A DNA stretch of 64,000 nucleotides, from the NCBI RefSeq assembly GCF_027409185.1, contig NC_084469.1:34400293-34464292 (forward strand), in the 5' to 3' direction. Each line of letters begins with the position of its first letter. The first letter of the stretch is position 1. Position numbers and translations under genes: made by a program. The stretch is from Cynocephalus volans. Taxonomy: Eukaryota > Chordata > Mammalia > Dermoptera > Cynocephalidae. Positions 23,051 to 37,130 of this stretch are shown in pieces. The notes under the pieces were generated by a model, which was given only the letters and a program-made list of their open reading frames with translations, was not told the origin of the DNA and searched no databases.

Positions 23051-24000
23051 CACACAGGATCTGAATCTCGGTTATGTCACTTGTTAACTGTGCTATGAGG
23101 ACATCCTTGCCCTGGCAGACAACCATATGCAGCCTGGTCAACTGATGAATGGGGCATCTCCAGCCCAGGGTTTTTGCCATCAGACTTTCCTGTCAAGGAA
23201 GGTATGTTTGCCCTAAAATTTGTGAGAACCCATTCAGAGTCTCCCCCAAAGCTCTCCTGTGTCCCACTCACATGGCAACTCAGTGTGGGCCAAGAAGTCT
23301 CTGGAGTTCAACCAATATCCACCCAAGTGGTGAAACACCTGTCTGCCCAACCCCAATGTCTGTCAGTGGTTTTCTTCAGTGTCCCCCCATCTGGCTGGCA
23401 GGGGTCAAAGCAAAAAACCAACATGGGACTGATGCAAAATAGAGGGGAAATTGTATTTTAAATAAGGCTGATTTCAGGAAAAATTAATTAATATAGTTTT
23501 TCCTCGAGAAAAATTAAATAGGAGTTGGGTGACACAAAAGAAAGTAACGAAGAGTAAAAAGACAACACAGTCAAAAAGAAAACTTCTAAGTAAAGGAAGA
23601 AACCACAGAGAAAATTGAAGCTATAAGATAAACTTAAAATAACAGAAGCATAAACCACATCTGAGGTGTGGAATACGGACTTTAGAAAAGAACACAGAAT
23701 GCAGAGGGAAAAGGGAAGATAAACATAAACCACAGGCACGGGAGGCTCTGGATGACAGAGGGCGGAGATGCAAAATTTGGGTAATGGTCTTCCAATAGAG
23801 GAAAAGAGAACAAATGCACTAGGGGGAAAAAATACCTACACAAACGTATGATGTGAGCCTATAAAAATGAAAATGTGAAAATATTTTACTCACAATAATT
23901 TCAAATATTATGAAATATAGACATTGGACATATTTGGAGAAAGAAGTAACACTTATTGAAGAATGTAAAGCAAAATCTAAACACGTGGATAATCATACCC
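23051..24000. other. Intergenic, nothing recognised
   Basis: 23060-23440 has short overlapping frames on both strands without motifs. 23440-24000 is A-rich with no repeat that I can name. Confidence 0.4.
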
Positions 24001-24002
24001 TG

Positions 24003-24092
24003 CTATGAGGTAGGAAGAATTAATTTCATAAAAATGTCAATTCTTCCAATATGTAAATTAAATGCCATTCCAATTAGACCCCAACGAGGTTC
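24003..24092 (+). repeat. L1 ORF2 fragment
   Basis: A short remnant of the conserved ORF2 block (reads like EVGRINFIKMSILPICKLNA). It is cut by the 3' end of the GAPDH pseudogene. Confidence 0.6.
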
Positions 24093-25388
<1,296 letters not shown>

Positions 25389-25394
25389 TGTTAA

Positions 25395-25900
25395 TTAAAC
25401 TTTTAATTTTAAAATAATTTTAGGCTCACACAGAAGTTGCAAAAGCAGTACAAAGAGTTCCCTTCTACCCTTCACCCAGCCTCTCCCAGTAGTAACATCT
25501 TACAGACTCATATTATAATTCTCAAAACCAGAAAACTGACATTACTACCAACGTGTTAACTAAACTGCAGACCTTATTTGGATTTCATCATTTTTAAAAC
25601 ATTGTTTGTTTGTATGTTTGTGTTTGTTTGGTTTTGGTGCATAGTTCTAGAAATCTTATCCCATGTGTAGATTCCAGGAACCACTATCCCAATAGGATAC
25701 AGAACTGCCACACCACAAAGAAACCCCCCCTGGCCTCCCCTTTTCAGTCACGCTCTCCCTACTACTCTAAGCCCTGGCAACAGCAGGTCTCTTCTCTGTC
25801 ACTGTAATTTTGCCATGTTGAGAATGTTATATAAGTGGAATCCTACAGTGCTAACCTTTTAAGATGTTTTTTTCACTCAACATAATGCCCTTGCATCTAA
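25395..25900 (-). repeat. Old L1 3' UTR, antisense
   Basis: Antisense L1 text in order: aattttaggctcacacagaa, cttcacccagcctctcccag, ccatgtgtagattccag, a tatataagtggaatcctaca block and cactcaacataatgc. Diverged. Confidence 0.65.
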
Positions 25901-26240
25901 TGTGGGCTGCTGGCCTCCTGCTCAGTAGCAGGCATGCATTTTCACAGTTACAGGAACATTGGAGGAGCAGCAGTGGCTCCAACAGCTCTGAGACTAGAGC
26001 AGGTTGGATCCAGCCCAGGAGTAGTAGCTGGTCCCCTGATCTTTGGGTAACAGTCTTATTATTCCATTTGTCCCTCCAGCCTCTCCCCTTTCTCCTTTTG
26101 TTTTTACGGCCCTTCAAACAAATTGCTAATCAATTCCTTAATTCTATTCTGTCTGTTCAAAATGACTCTGTTTTCCAGGCTAGATACTGACATAAATTGC
26201 ATATACACACTAGAGGTGAGAAAATATTTTTAAAATCAAA
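25901..26240. other. Short intergenic stretch, nothing recognised
   Basis: No motif or repeat named. Confidence 0.4.
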
Positions 26241-26774
26241 ACCAAAACCCCAAATGCTAGAAAACATAGAAATATTCAACTGTATTAAAAAAAGTTTATG
26301 TTTATTTGGCAAAAAATAGCATAAAATAACGGGGAAGTGTGCTGATAAAAATAGTTGCAATGAAAATGATAGACAACATTTGCTATACTTAATATATAAA
26401 GAGCTCTCACAAATAGCGAGAAAAAAAAACAGAAAAATAAGTAATGAATATGATTAAGTGAGTTACTTGTCATGAAAATGAAATTAGACTAGCAAAAAAG
26501 AATTTTTTTTTAATCATACCTATTGCTGGAGAAAATACATTGAAAAAATAGTCTCATACATTGAAAAAATAGTCTCATACATTGAAGGTGTAAATGTGAA
26601 TAGTTCGCAGCTATTTTGGACAATTATTTGGTAAACTCTACTAAAACTAAAAATACACATTCCCTTTGCCCTAGAAATCCCTCACCTGAAACAAATATTG
26701 TGGTCTGAAAACATATGCATGTGCCAGCATTGTTTGTTAGAGGCAAAAAGCTGCAAATGAAGTAATGGCCCATC
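26241..26774 (+). repeat. Old L1 3' end, part 1 (interrupted by the next L1)
   Basis: Old L1 ORF2 C-terminal text (cacattccctttgccctaga, aaatgaagtaatggcccatc) runs up to the insertion point of the L1 at 26790. It continues after it from about 32856 to 33011 with cagtcataaaaaggacaaat and later catgatatgatcccattttc. Confidence 0.65.
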
Positions 26775-26789
26775 AACAGGTTAGTGGTT
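26775..26789. repeat. Left target-site duplication of the second long L1
   Basis: aacaggttagtggtt, repeated exactly at 32841-32855. Confidence 0.9.
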
Positions 26790-29700
26790 GAGGACCCGAG
26801 GCAACCCTGCTGACAGCCAGCAGGAGCATGGGGACCTCAGGAGCCAAGGGCAGCCTCCACACACAGCCAGAAAGAGTGAAGGGCGCTGTTTCAGGGATGG
26901 CCCTTCACTGCAGCAGACCTCACAGCCACACAGGTGGTCTGCTGCAGCCACCATTGCCACGAGGGTAGCCTGCCATTCAGGCAGCCCACTGATCACTCAA
27001 CTGCATTGACACAAGAGGGGTCACCAGCGGAGCCTGTAGAAAGAAGCAAGTGACAGCAGACACATGACCCAGTAACCCAAGCCAGAGGGGGAATTTTGCT
27101 GCCCCTGTTTTAATGCATCCAGGGGTGGGAGGTGTGTGCACAACCCACATGACTGCGTTGATCTGGGGAGAGACATATGCGGAACACCCACAGAGTGCTG
27201 AAACCCAGGATAACCAAATAGAGTAAGGGAGAAAATTCCCAAATATTACCAACTCATCCCCCCAACTGGGCAAAGCAAGAACCCAGGAGGAGCCTCTGCC
27301 TGTAGGAAACAAGAGAAACACCACCCAAGGTCACTCATTCAAACTGAGGAGCTCCACTACACCCCAGTGCACCCATCAGTGTCACAGACACTAGCCAGAG
27401 TGACAGCAAGCCCACCCAGAATCACTCAACCCAGCCAAAAAGCAACAGGTCACCCAGACACTTCTCCTAAGAACTCAAGAACTCACCCATATCCTCACTG
27501 ACCCAACACAGTATCACTAACCTCAGCAAGGAATCACTAAGTGCCCCAATGCCTAGGCCATGGACACACATTAACACAACCCCAATATTGAATCCAGCAA
27601 AGGACCTACATGGAGACTACACTACCACATCTATCTGGAACCAACTAGAACACCCTACTCAATGGTCAACGTAAAACACATCTATGGGAGGAAGTGTCTC
27701 TCCTCAAAGTCCACTCCAAAGTAGTAGAAGAAGCAACTGCCTTATTAGATGACCAGACAACAACATAGAGACACTGAAAATACAAAAAAAAAAAAACAAA
27801 AAAAAAACCCCAAACAAACAAGAAAATATGATACCACCAAAGGAATATAGTAATTCTCAAGTACCAGACTCCATGGAACAGGAGATTCTTGAAATGACTG
27901 AAAAGGAGAAACTCAGTAAGATACAAGAAGACTGTTAGATGACATAATAAAATGAGAAAAACTATCCAGGATATGAAGGAGGAACTTTACAAAGAGATTA
28001 ATTCTCTAAAAAAGAATGTAGCAGAACTCCTGGAATTAACACAACCAAGAGCTTAAGCAGCAGGTTAGAGCAAGCAGAAGAAAGAATTTCTGAGCTTGAA
28101 GATGGTCTTTTCGAAATAACCCAGGTGGACAAAAAAAAAGAAAAGAAAAAGAATTTTTAAAAATGAAGAAAATCTAAGAGAGCTAGCAAACAAGGCTAAG
28201 CACACAAACATCCAAACCATGGTGTTCCAGAAGGGGAGGAAAAAGGAAAAGGCATTGAAAACATATTCAGTGAAATATAGTGGAAAACTTCCCATGTACA
28301 GGGAGAGACATGGACATTCACATCTAGGAGGCCCAAATATCCCCAAACAGATTCAATTCAAAAAGATGCTCTCCAAGACATATTATAGTTAAACTGGCAA
28401 AGCTCAAAGACAAGAGAGAATCCTAAAAACAACAAGAGAGAAGTAGCAAGTGACCTATAAGGGAGTCCCCATCAGATTAACAGCAGACTTTTCAACAGAA
28501 ACTCTGCAGGCCAGAAGACAACAAGATGATATATTCGAAATACTAAAAGAAAAAAATTGCCAGCCAAGAATACTATACCCAGCAAAGTTATCCTTCAGAA
28601 ATGAAGAAGAAATAGTGTATTTCCCTAACAAACAGAAACTATGAGAGTTCACCACCACATGAGCAGCCCTACGAGAAATCCTCAAGGGAGTCCTGCACCT
28701 GGAATCCAAAAAATGATAATCAGTACCATGATACACAAGAAAGAACAAAACCCACTGGCAGAACAAAAATACAAGTGAGAAAGAGAAATAAACTATACCT
28801 TACAGCCACAAAAATCCAACAAAAGCTGAAGACAAACAATAAAAGGGGAAGAAAGGAAAAAAAGATATTTAAAACATCCAAACAAAAATTGATAAAGTGC
28901 AGGAGTAAGACAATACCCTTCAATAACAACCCAAAGTGTAAGTGGATTAAATTCCATACTCAAAAGACACAGACTGACTGAATGAATAAAAAAGCTAGAC
29001 CCAACTACATGCTGTCTACAAGAGACTCACCTCACCTGTAATGACACACATCGACTAATAGAGAAGGGATGGAAAAAGATATACCATGGAAAAAGAAACC
29101 AAACATGAGCAGGAGTAGCTATTCTTATATCACATAAAGTAGACTTAAAACCAAAAATCACAAAAAAGAGACCAAAAAAAGGCCAGTATATAATAATAAA
29201 GGGATCTATCCTGCAAGAAGACATAGCAATCACAAATACATCTGCAACCAATGTCAGAGCACTCAGATATATAAAGCAAACAGTATTAGACCTAAAGAAA
29301 GATATAGACCCTAACACAGTAATAGTTGGGGACCTGAACACTCCTCTCTTGGTATTAGATAGATCAACAGACAAACACAGGAATTAAACTACACTTTAGA
29401 CCAATTGGACCTGGCAGATATCTACAGAACATTTCATCCAACAACTACAGAGTATACATTTTTCTCATGGAACATTCTCCAGGATAAACTACGTGTTAGG
29501 TCACAAATCAAGTCTCAACAGATTTTAAAAATTTAAAATCATTTCAAGTATCTTTTCAGGCCACAACAGATTAAAACTAGAAATTAATAACAAGCAAAAC
29601 TCTGGAAACTTTGCAAATACATGGAAATTAAACAACATGCTCCTAAACAACCTATGGGTCCAAGAAGAAATTAAACAGGAAATCAAAAAATTTCATGAAA

Positions 29701-32700
29701 GTAATGAAAATAAAGACACATCATACCAAAACCTGTGGGATACTGCAGAAGAAGTACTAACAGGGAAGTTTATTGCAGTAAATGCTTATATCAAAAGAAC
29801 AGAAGATTTCAAATAAACAACTTAATGCTATACCTCAAAGAACTAGAAAAACAGGAACAATGCAATCACAAAATTAGCAGTGGGAAGGAAATAATTACTA
29901 TAGAGCAGAACTAAATGAAACAGTGATGCAAAAAATGATACAAAAGATCAAAGAAACAAAAGTTGGTTTTTTGAGAATAAACAATATAGACAAACCATAC
30001 CTAGGTTGAGAGAGAGAGAGAGACCCAAATAACAAAAATCAGAAATGAAAAAGGAGACATTACAACCAATACCACAGAAATACAAAAAATCATTAGATAC
30101 TATTATAAACAACTATATGCCAACAAATTTGAAAACCTAGAGAAAACGGATAAATTTTTGGACACATGCAAACTACCAAGACTGAATCAAGAACAAGCAG
30201 AAAACCTGAACAGACCAATAACAAGCAACAGGATTGAAGCAGTAATCAGCAGTCTCCTAACAAAGAAAAGCCCAGGACCAGATGGCTTTACCACTGAATT
30301 CTACCAAACCTTTAAAGAGTAATTCATAACAATTCTCTTCAAACTATTGCAAAAATTTGAAACAGAGGCCATTCTCCCAAACTCATTCTATAAGGCCAGC
30401 ATCACCCTGACACCAAAACCAAAGATACAATAAAAGAAGAAAACTACAGGCCAATATCTCTGATGAACATAGATGCAAAGATCCTCAACAAAATAGTAGC
30501 AAACAGAATACAGCAACACACCAAAAAAATTATACACCATGATGAAATGGGATTCATCCTAGGGATGCAAGGATGGTTCAACATACATGAGCCAATAAAT
30601 GCGATACACCACATCAATAAAATCAAGGACAAAAACCAGATGATTATCTCAATAGATAATAGATAATCAGAAAAAGAATCAGGAACAAGACAAGGATGCC
30701 CATTCTCACCACTCTTATTTAACATAATATTGGAAGTACTAGCCAGAGCAATCAGGCAAGAGAAAAATATAAAGGGCATCCAGATTGGAAAAGACAAAGT
30801 CAAACTGTCCCTGTTCACAGATGACATAATCCTTTATATACAAAAACCTAAAGACTTTACAAACAAACAAACAAACAAACAAAAAACCTCTTAGAGCTGA
30901 TAAACAATTCCAGTAAGGTTGCAGGATAGAAAATCAACATGCAAAAACCAATAATGTTTTTAACTCCAACAATGAACTAGCAGAAAAAGAAATCAAGAAA
31001 GCAAGCCCATTTACAACAGCCACCACAAATAAATAAATAAATAAATAACCTAGGAATCAATTTAACCAAAGTGGTGAAAGATCTCTACAACAAGAACTAC
31101 AAATCACTGCTGAAAGAAATTAAACAGGACACACTAAGATGGAAAGACATTCCATGCTCTTGGATTGGAGGAATTAACATTGTGAAAATGTCCATACTAC
31201 CCAAAGCAATCTACAGATTCAATGCAATCCTCACCAAATTAGCAATGACATTCTTCATAGAAATAGAAAAATAATTCTAACATTCACATGCAACAACAAA
31301 AGACCCCAAATAGCTAAAGCAATCCTGAGCAAAAATAAATAAATAAATAAAGCCGAGGCATTACACTACCTGACTTTAATAGTAACCAAAACAGCATGAT
31401 ACTGGCATACAAGAGACACTCAGACCAATATAACACAATAAAGAACACAGAAGTCAATTCACATATTTACATACAACTGATCTTTGACAAAGTCACTGGA
31501 TCATACACTGGGAAAAAGACTGCCTCTTCAATAAATGGTGCTGGGAAAAATGGGCATCCATTTTCAGAAGAATGAAACAAGACCAATACTTCTCACCATA
31601 TAACAAAATCAACTCAAAATGGATTAGAGACTTAAATATAAGACCTGAAACTATAAAACTACTAAAAGAAAACATAGGGGAAACACTTCAGGATGTAAGA
31701 CTGGGGAAAGACTTTATGACTATGACCACAAAAATGCAGGCAACAAAAGAAAAAATAAACAAATGGGATTATATCAAACCAAAAAGCTTCTGCACAGCAA
31801 AAGAAACAATAGAGTGAAAAGACAACCTACATAATGGGAGAAAAAAATTGCAAACTATGCATCCAACAAGGGATTAATATTCAGAATATTGAAGGAACTC
31901 AAACAACTTTACAGTAAAAAAGGGATTTTAAAAAACCTGATTTAAAAATGGGTAAAGGAGCTGAATAGGCATTTTTCAAAGGAAGACATACAAACAGCCA
32001 ACAGACACATGAATGAAATGCTCAGCATCACTCAGCATAAGAGAAATGCAAGTCAAAACCACACTGAGATATCATCTCACCCTGGTTAGTCTGGCTATTA
32101 TCAAAAAGACAGAGAATACCAAATGCTGACAAGGACATGGAGAAAGGGGAACACTCCTACACTGTTAGTGGGACTGTAAATTAGTGCAGCCATTATGGAA
32201 AACAGTATGGAGTTTCCTCGAACAACTACAGATAGACCTGCCATATGACCCAGCAATCCCACTTCTGGGTATATACACAAAGGAATGGAAATCATCATGT
32301 CAAAGGGATACCTGCACTCCCATGTTTATCACAGCTCTATTTACAATATCCAAGTTGTGCAACCAACCTAAATGTCCATTGACAGCCAACTGGATGAGAA
32401 AAATGTGGTCTATATACACAATGGAATACTACTCTGCCTTAAAAAATAAGGAAAGTCTGCCATTCTCAGCTACATGGATGAACTTAGAGAAAATTATAAG
32501 TGAAATAAGCCAGGCACAGAAAGAGAAATACTGCATGTCCTCACACATAAGTGGGAGCTTAAAAAAAATAAACAAATAAGTAAAAAAAGAAAGATATGGC
32601 AATCACAGTAATTCATTGACCTTTCACAAGGAGAGAACAGAACTGAGGCCACCAGAAGTGGGAAAGGCGGAGGGAGAGCAGATTAGTGAGAAATTGATAT

Positions 32701-32840
32701 AAGGGCCACAAAAATGATTACATTGTGTAATATTGAATATATTATTATCCTGATTTGAGCATCACATACTGCACACAGGTATTGATATTTGACACTGTAC
32801 CACACATATATGTATAATCAATTATGTTTTGATTTAAAAA
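26790..32840 (+). mobile_element. Old, nearly full-length L1, sense, decayed
   Basis: About 6.05 kb between perfect 15-bp target duplications. It comprises a 5' UTR (26790 to about 27800), ORF1 remains (about 27830-28715, including a readable C-terminal domain block PRILYPAKLSFRNEEEIVYF), ORF2 remains (about 28960-32570) and a 3' UTR to 32840. ORF2 is broken by many stops and frameshifts and has lost part of the reverse transcriptase near 30660. The box after KSPGPDGF is readable at about 30268, and the FADD box has become FTDD near 30817. The target duplication survived unchanged although the coding regions decayed. Confidence 0.92.
28450..28644 (+). pseudogene. L1 ORF1 C-terminal domain remnant
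   Basis: 64 codons read through the ORF1p C-terminal domain (YKGVPIRLTADFSTETLQAR at its start). The frame stops at 28642 and the upstream coiled coil is frameshifted. It aligns with residues of the younger ORF1 at 6978-7535. Confidence 0.85.
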
Positions 32841-32855
32841 AACAGGTTAGTGGTT
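32841..32855. repeat. Right target-site duplication of the second long L1
   Basis: aacaggttagtggtt, identical to 26775-26789. Confidence 0.9.
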
Positions 32856-33013
32856 TGCAGTCATAAAAAGGACAAATGGAAGGTAAAAGAAGTTGACTTG
32901 GAAGAACTTTTGTTGGTTATTTTGAGTGAGAAAAGCAAAATGCAGATCATCCTGCATGATATGATCCCATTTTCATAAAACAGTGAAAAAATAAACACCT
33001 ACTCATGTATATA

Positions 33014-33785
33014 CAGTCCTCCCTTGGTATCCAAGAGGGACTGGTTCCCGGACCTCCTGCAAGTACCAAAATCATTGGATGCTTAAGTCCATGATACAAA
33101 ATGGTGTAGTGTTTGCATAGAACCTATGCACATCCTCCTGTATACTTTAAACCATCTCTAGATTGCTTATAATACCTAATACAATGTAAATGCCATGTAA
33201 ACAGTTGTTATACTGTGACATTTAGGGAACAATGACAGGAGCAAAAAGGGTGGACCTGCTCAGTACAGATGCAATTTTTTTTAAAAAATATTTTTGATGC
33301 ACGGTTGGTTGAATCCACAGATGTGGAACCCACTGTAAGGAAAGTAGAAAAAGTTTAGTCAGGATCACTCACCTTCCATCTGTTACAAATGGGCAAGATT
33401 CAGCACGTTCACTAGAAACAAGTTATAAAAGTAGTGGAACTGCGCATGTGTGCCCATCTACTGATTCAGCATGATTGTTGTAATTATGTAGTGCTTGGCT
33501 TGTGGCCGCTATTGTGTACTAAAAATGTAAAGGTAACTGCTCTGAACCACTGGACGGCAGAGCACAGAGGGTTGGCAGAGCATGGAGAGTCAGTGGAGTA
33601 GAGTCAGAGCTTGTCTTGGAGGATTAAAGCACGTCTGTGAAGTTCACATCTGAAGAATAAAGTATGTCTACCTGCATAAAGCTGCCAGATATCTTCTTTC
33701 AATTACCTGACTCACAACCTGCACAGGAAGGGCCAGAAGGATCTGAGATCTCAGTGCCACACCCACAAATATGGAGGGCCAACTG
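33014..33785 (+). mobile_element. Tigger-type (Tc1/mariner-pogo) DNA transposon, non-autonomous, split
   Basis: The ends are inverted: cagtcctcccttggtatcc at the left and atatggagggccaactg at the right, each next to a TA dinucleotide (33012-33013 and 33786-33787), the target site of this superfamily. The interior text (gacctcctgcaagtaccaaa, gtatactttaaaccatctct, gttggttgaatccacag) fits the short Tigger/MER-type elements of mammals. It has no transposase frame. It is interrupted by a solo LTR at 33334-33761. Confidence 0.85.
33334..33761 (+). repeat. Solo LTR inside the Tigger element
   Basis: It starts tgtaaggaaag and ends gtgccaca (TG...CA), with 5-bp duplications cccac at 33329-33333 and 33762-33766. 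Inside are a TATA-like ttataaaag (about 33423) and an AATAAA (about 33653). Removing it restores the Tigger text across the site. I cannot name the family. Confidence 0.78.
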
Positions 33786-33984
33786 TATGGCCATATCATA
33801 ATCATGTTAGCATGTCATTAAATGAGCATGGAAAATGACACAGAAACCACTTTCTAACTTTTTAACAGGGCCATGAAAGAAGCTAGAATGGTAGATAGGG
33901 ATGGGATTGCTTAAAGGCAAAAAAGCCAAGCAAAAAACAAAAAAAAAAAGGAAAAATTACACTAAAATAAGAGAGCATTTGTGT

Positions 33985-34098
33985 GGGCTGGCCTGTTAGC
34001 TCAGTTGGTTAGTGCACACTATTATAACACCAAGGTCAAGGGTTCGGATCCCCGTGCTGGCCAGGCGCCAAAACAAAACAAAAAGAAAAATGAAGTCA
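33985..34098 (+). repeat. tRNA-Ile-derived SINE
   Basis: ggctggcctgttagctcagt, with the A box (tagctcagttgg) and B box (ggttcggatcc), follows tRNA-Ile, including the A-box neighbourhood and a caaggtcaagggttcg arm. It ends in an A-rich tail. Target duplications agagcatttg occur at 33972-33981 and 34099-34108. It is a retroposon, not a tRNA gene: the acceptor stem is imperfect and the anticodon loop is altered. Such SINEs are known from colugos (CYN family). Confidence 0.85.
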
Positions 34099-34108
34099 AG
34101 AGCATTTG

Positions 34109-36480
34109 GGTTGTGAATCCATAAATGTAATCGTGTGTGTAAGAGTGTACATGCTTATGAAAGGAAAAAAATGAACATATATGGGAAATATCAGGGACTG
34201 GGCCAGATTCTGAAGGTTTAAGAGGCATTTTGGAGAGAGCCCAGTTTGTCTCAGGATCAACAGAAGGAGAGACCAAGGCTCATATTGAAGCCTGAAGCTC
34301 AAGAGGTTCAGAGCAAGCTATTTCAAGACAGATGACTCCAGTGTTGGGATAGTGCCGATGGAGGCCAGGGGGGAAGGAAACTGCAACAATGGGTCTGTTC
34401 CACCAGTCACACTCACAGTGACTCGGTAGTCCTAGGGGAGTTATGACAGGCATGCATATGGTCTTCCACAGGTGGAATGAGTTTAGAAAAAAATCAGTGG
34501 CTTCCCCTTAAATCATATAGTTAGAAAACAGAATGGGAAAACTATCCCATTCACAATAGATGCCAGTCCTCAAGGTACCCAACTGCCTCCCTCCCCAGTT
34601 CTGTCTCTCCTTTCACCTGGGCCATAGAGGACCTCTTCCTGAGCCACACAAGGTTTCCCTGGAAACAGTTCAAAAGCAACCAGCCTTCATTCCCCTAACC
34701 CTATGAGGGACAGCTGCTGGGTTATCTCTCCAGCTCCTAATGACTCCATGGTTTTCCTCTGATTCATGGGGCAGGCGCCAACAGCCATGCTTCTACCACG
34801 GAACTCTATCCCAGTGGCCACAGGTCATCAGATTGGGGAGTCGCCTAACCCAAGTTCACATGTTATTATAAACATTGGAGCTATTTAGAGTTAAGTTTCC
34901 CAGATTTGGATGCTATTCTAGATGTGTTAAGCTGTGAGCAGTGGCTTAAATAATAAACATATTTATTTTTTCACATAAGTCTAGAGGTTTATGATTTATA
35001 ATTCAGAAGTTCATTAATGGTCAGGCTTTCAATGCAGATCTGTCCCCTTCTCTTGACCTCCCCTCATGACAGCAACCACAGTTCCAAACACCTTGTTCTT
35101 ACATGGATCACCCACAGCAAACACATAGCAGGAAACTTCCTCTTTTCACCAGGGAGAAAATCCTTTTACGGAAGCCCCACTGGCCTGAGTCGAGTTACAT
35201 ATCCTCCCATCGACCAAGCACTAGGAAACGGCTATGAGAGTATATTCAGATCAAGACTGATCATGATTTATCTCCTGGAGACTGGGGAGGATCCAACCTT
35301 TCCAGAGCATCATACTATGATAAAGTCGATGTTCCCTAGAAAGGAAGAAGTGAGGAACGTCTGTTGGGTAGCTACTACAGGTGTTTGCATGCTTTAAAAT
35401 GTACCTGGGATTTTGTTTTTTATTTGGGTATGGAAAGGCCAACAAGTCAGGAGATTACTGTGGTTGCACAGATAGTTTACTGCTCACAGATCTCAAGAGG
35501 AAGGAGGCATGCCACAGCACGCAGGGCCACGAGGAGGGGGCACCAGGCTAGGGCAGGAGGCAGAAGGAGGGAGGGGAGAGCATGGGCAAAAGCCTTGCTC
35601 ATAGTTTCTACAGGAAAAGTAAGGCAGAGTAGGGTAAGCAGACTTAGGACTGGCTAGGTTGAATAATTTCAGTAGGCTCTGGGCTATAGGAGTGGTCTCT
35701 AGTTGTCCAGTACCTGGCCCTGGGGTGATTTAGGGCAAGCAGAATATGGCTTGCTGTGTAAGAGTTAGATTAAGGAGGTGGCTGGAGGTGTGGGCTCTGC
35801 ATGAGCTGGTTTGCATAGGAAGGCATGCTCACAGGCAAGTTGTTTGTTATCTCTTGAAATTATCTAACCCTGGGAGGCATAGTCCCTCCCTGGGTCTGCA
35901 AGGCCCCAAAATGCCACAGCATTGTAAAATATTGAAAAATTTTTTAAATGATTAATACATTGCCCCAGAGACAGAGAAAGGTGACTGACCTGCAGTGAGA
36001 GTCAAGGATAAAGCAGAGAGGCAATCAGACACGAGAAACCTAGGGAGTGTTCCAGATCCAACTTCCACTCAGTCCAGGGTCTCAGATGCTATCCTGCTTG
36101 TGGGCTCTAGGAGATACTCCTGTAACCTTACAACAAATGCTCTTTTCTTTTTGCATGAACTAGCTCCAGTGGTTTCTGCGGTTTATAGATGAAGAATTCT
36201 ACTAATGTAGGACTCATCAGAAGTTCAAACCCAGTCAGAGAGAGAAAATGCCACACCGTTTACTCCAGGGTCTTATACCCTCCTTAGCTAAGATTCATTT
36301 TTCCCAAAAGCAACTTTTAAAAAATCTTTAACAGTGCTTACTCACAGGACTGTGTTATCTTCTTGGAACCACATTTGTTTTGCAGAATAGGACCCTTGCA
36401 CTACAGTAGGTCTATTTATATAACCAGAAGGCCGGTTTGGGAGGTTTCCAAAAATTAAGGAGCAGACTTCTTAATGGAGT
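34109..36480. other. Intergenic, no gene recognised
   Basis: Several short frames without motifs. 34900-35400 and 35440-35960 look like old transposon-derived sequence (for example gatctcaagaggaaggaggc), but I cannot assign a family. No coding exon was recognised. Confidence 0.4.
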
Positions 36481-36489
36481 ACTCTTTTT

Positions 36490-36708
36490 TAAAAAAAGAT
36501 TTTTTAATTTCATTTTAATTAACACGTATTTGCACATATTAATGGGGTATAATCTTATGTTTTGATACGTATATATGTTGTATAATGATCGGGTCAGGGT
36601 AGTATATCCATCACCTCACACGTGTATCATTTCTTTGTGGCCAGAGCATTCAAAAGCCTCTCTGCTAGCTATTACGTAATATACAAAACTTAACTGTTCT
36701 AACCATAG
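36490..36708 (-). repeat. Old L1 3' UTR, antisense, host of both proviruses
   Basis: Antisense L1 3' UTR text (aatggggtataatcttatg, atatccatcacctcac) runs to taaccatag, where provirus 1 begins. The same old L1 continues at 44938-45000 (agtcaccctactgtgcagta) and again from 50785 (ccattggccaacctctccct). Both proviruses therefore inserted into a single L1 piece within about 60 bp. Confidence 0.75.
36704..36708. repeat. Target-site duplication of provirus 1, left
   Basis: catag here and cacag at 44938-44942: five bases, one difference. Five bases is usual for class III ERVs. Confidence 0.65.
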
Positions 36709-37084
36709 TGTAGGGAAAATATAGGAAAATGACCAGGGCCCCTCAAATGTTCAGAATCTTTCCAAACATTTGCTGTAAATATCCACGTGCACCTAGGTGT
36801 TCCTTGGTTACCATCTAATGTAATGGCGTATGGGCACCCAGGTGTCCTGGGTTATGGACCTAAGTATAAAGGACTAATGGCTCTGATACACGGCGCTTCT
36901 TGGGATGCTCTGGGAAGCCACTAGGGCGGCTGCTCCTAGCTCTGAATAAAGCCTATCAATTTTTTACCCACGGCTCCCAGGACCTTTTCCTATTACCGAG
37001 CTCATGGACCTGCATGTGAAGGGTTTGTGACCCAGTCTGTACGACAGGCTCGAGGGGTCTGTGAGCTCCAGCCCTAGCAATACA
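36709..37084 (+). repeat. 5' LTR of provirus 1
   Basis: 376 bp, from tgtagggaaaatatagg to agccctagcaataca. It contains an AATAAA (gaataaagcctatc, about 36943) and a TATA-like taagtataaagg (about 36860). The partner LTR is at 44563-44937. Confidence 0.9.
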
Positions 37085-37086
37085 AT

Positions 37087-37109
37087 TAGCATAGTCGGCA
37101 GCAGGATTC
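37087..37109 (+). other. Degenerate tRNA-Ser primer binding site of provirus 1
   Basis: tagcatagtcggca, then cag, then ggattc. It matches the complement of the tRNA-Ser 3' end apart from the first base, one transition and a three-base insertion. The cleaner version is in provirus 2 (50399-50416). Confidence 0.65.
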
Positions 37110-37130
37110 TGAGCAGGTACGGGAGCCAGT

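Noticed and set aside
33988-34062. A functional tRNA-Ile gene
   Set aside because: The acceptor and anticodon parts are altered, and an A tail and target duplications show a SINE.
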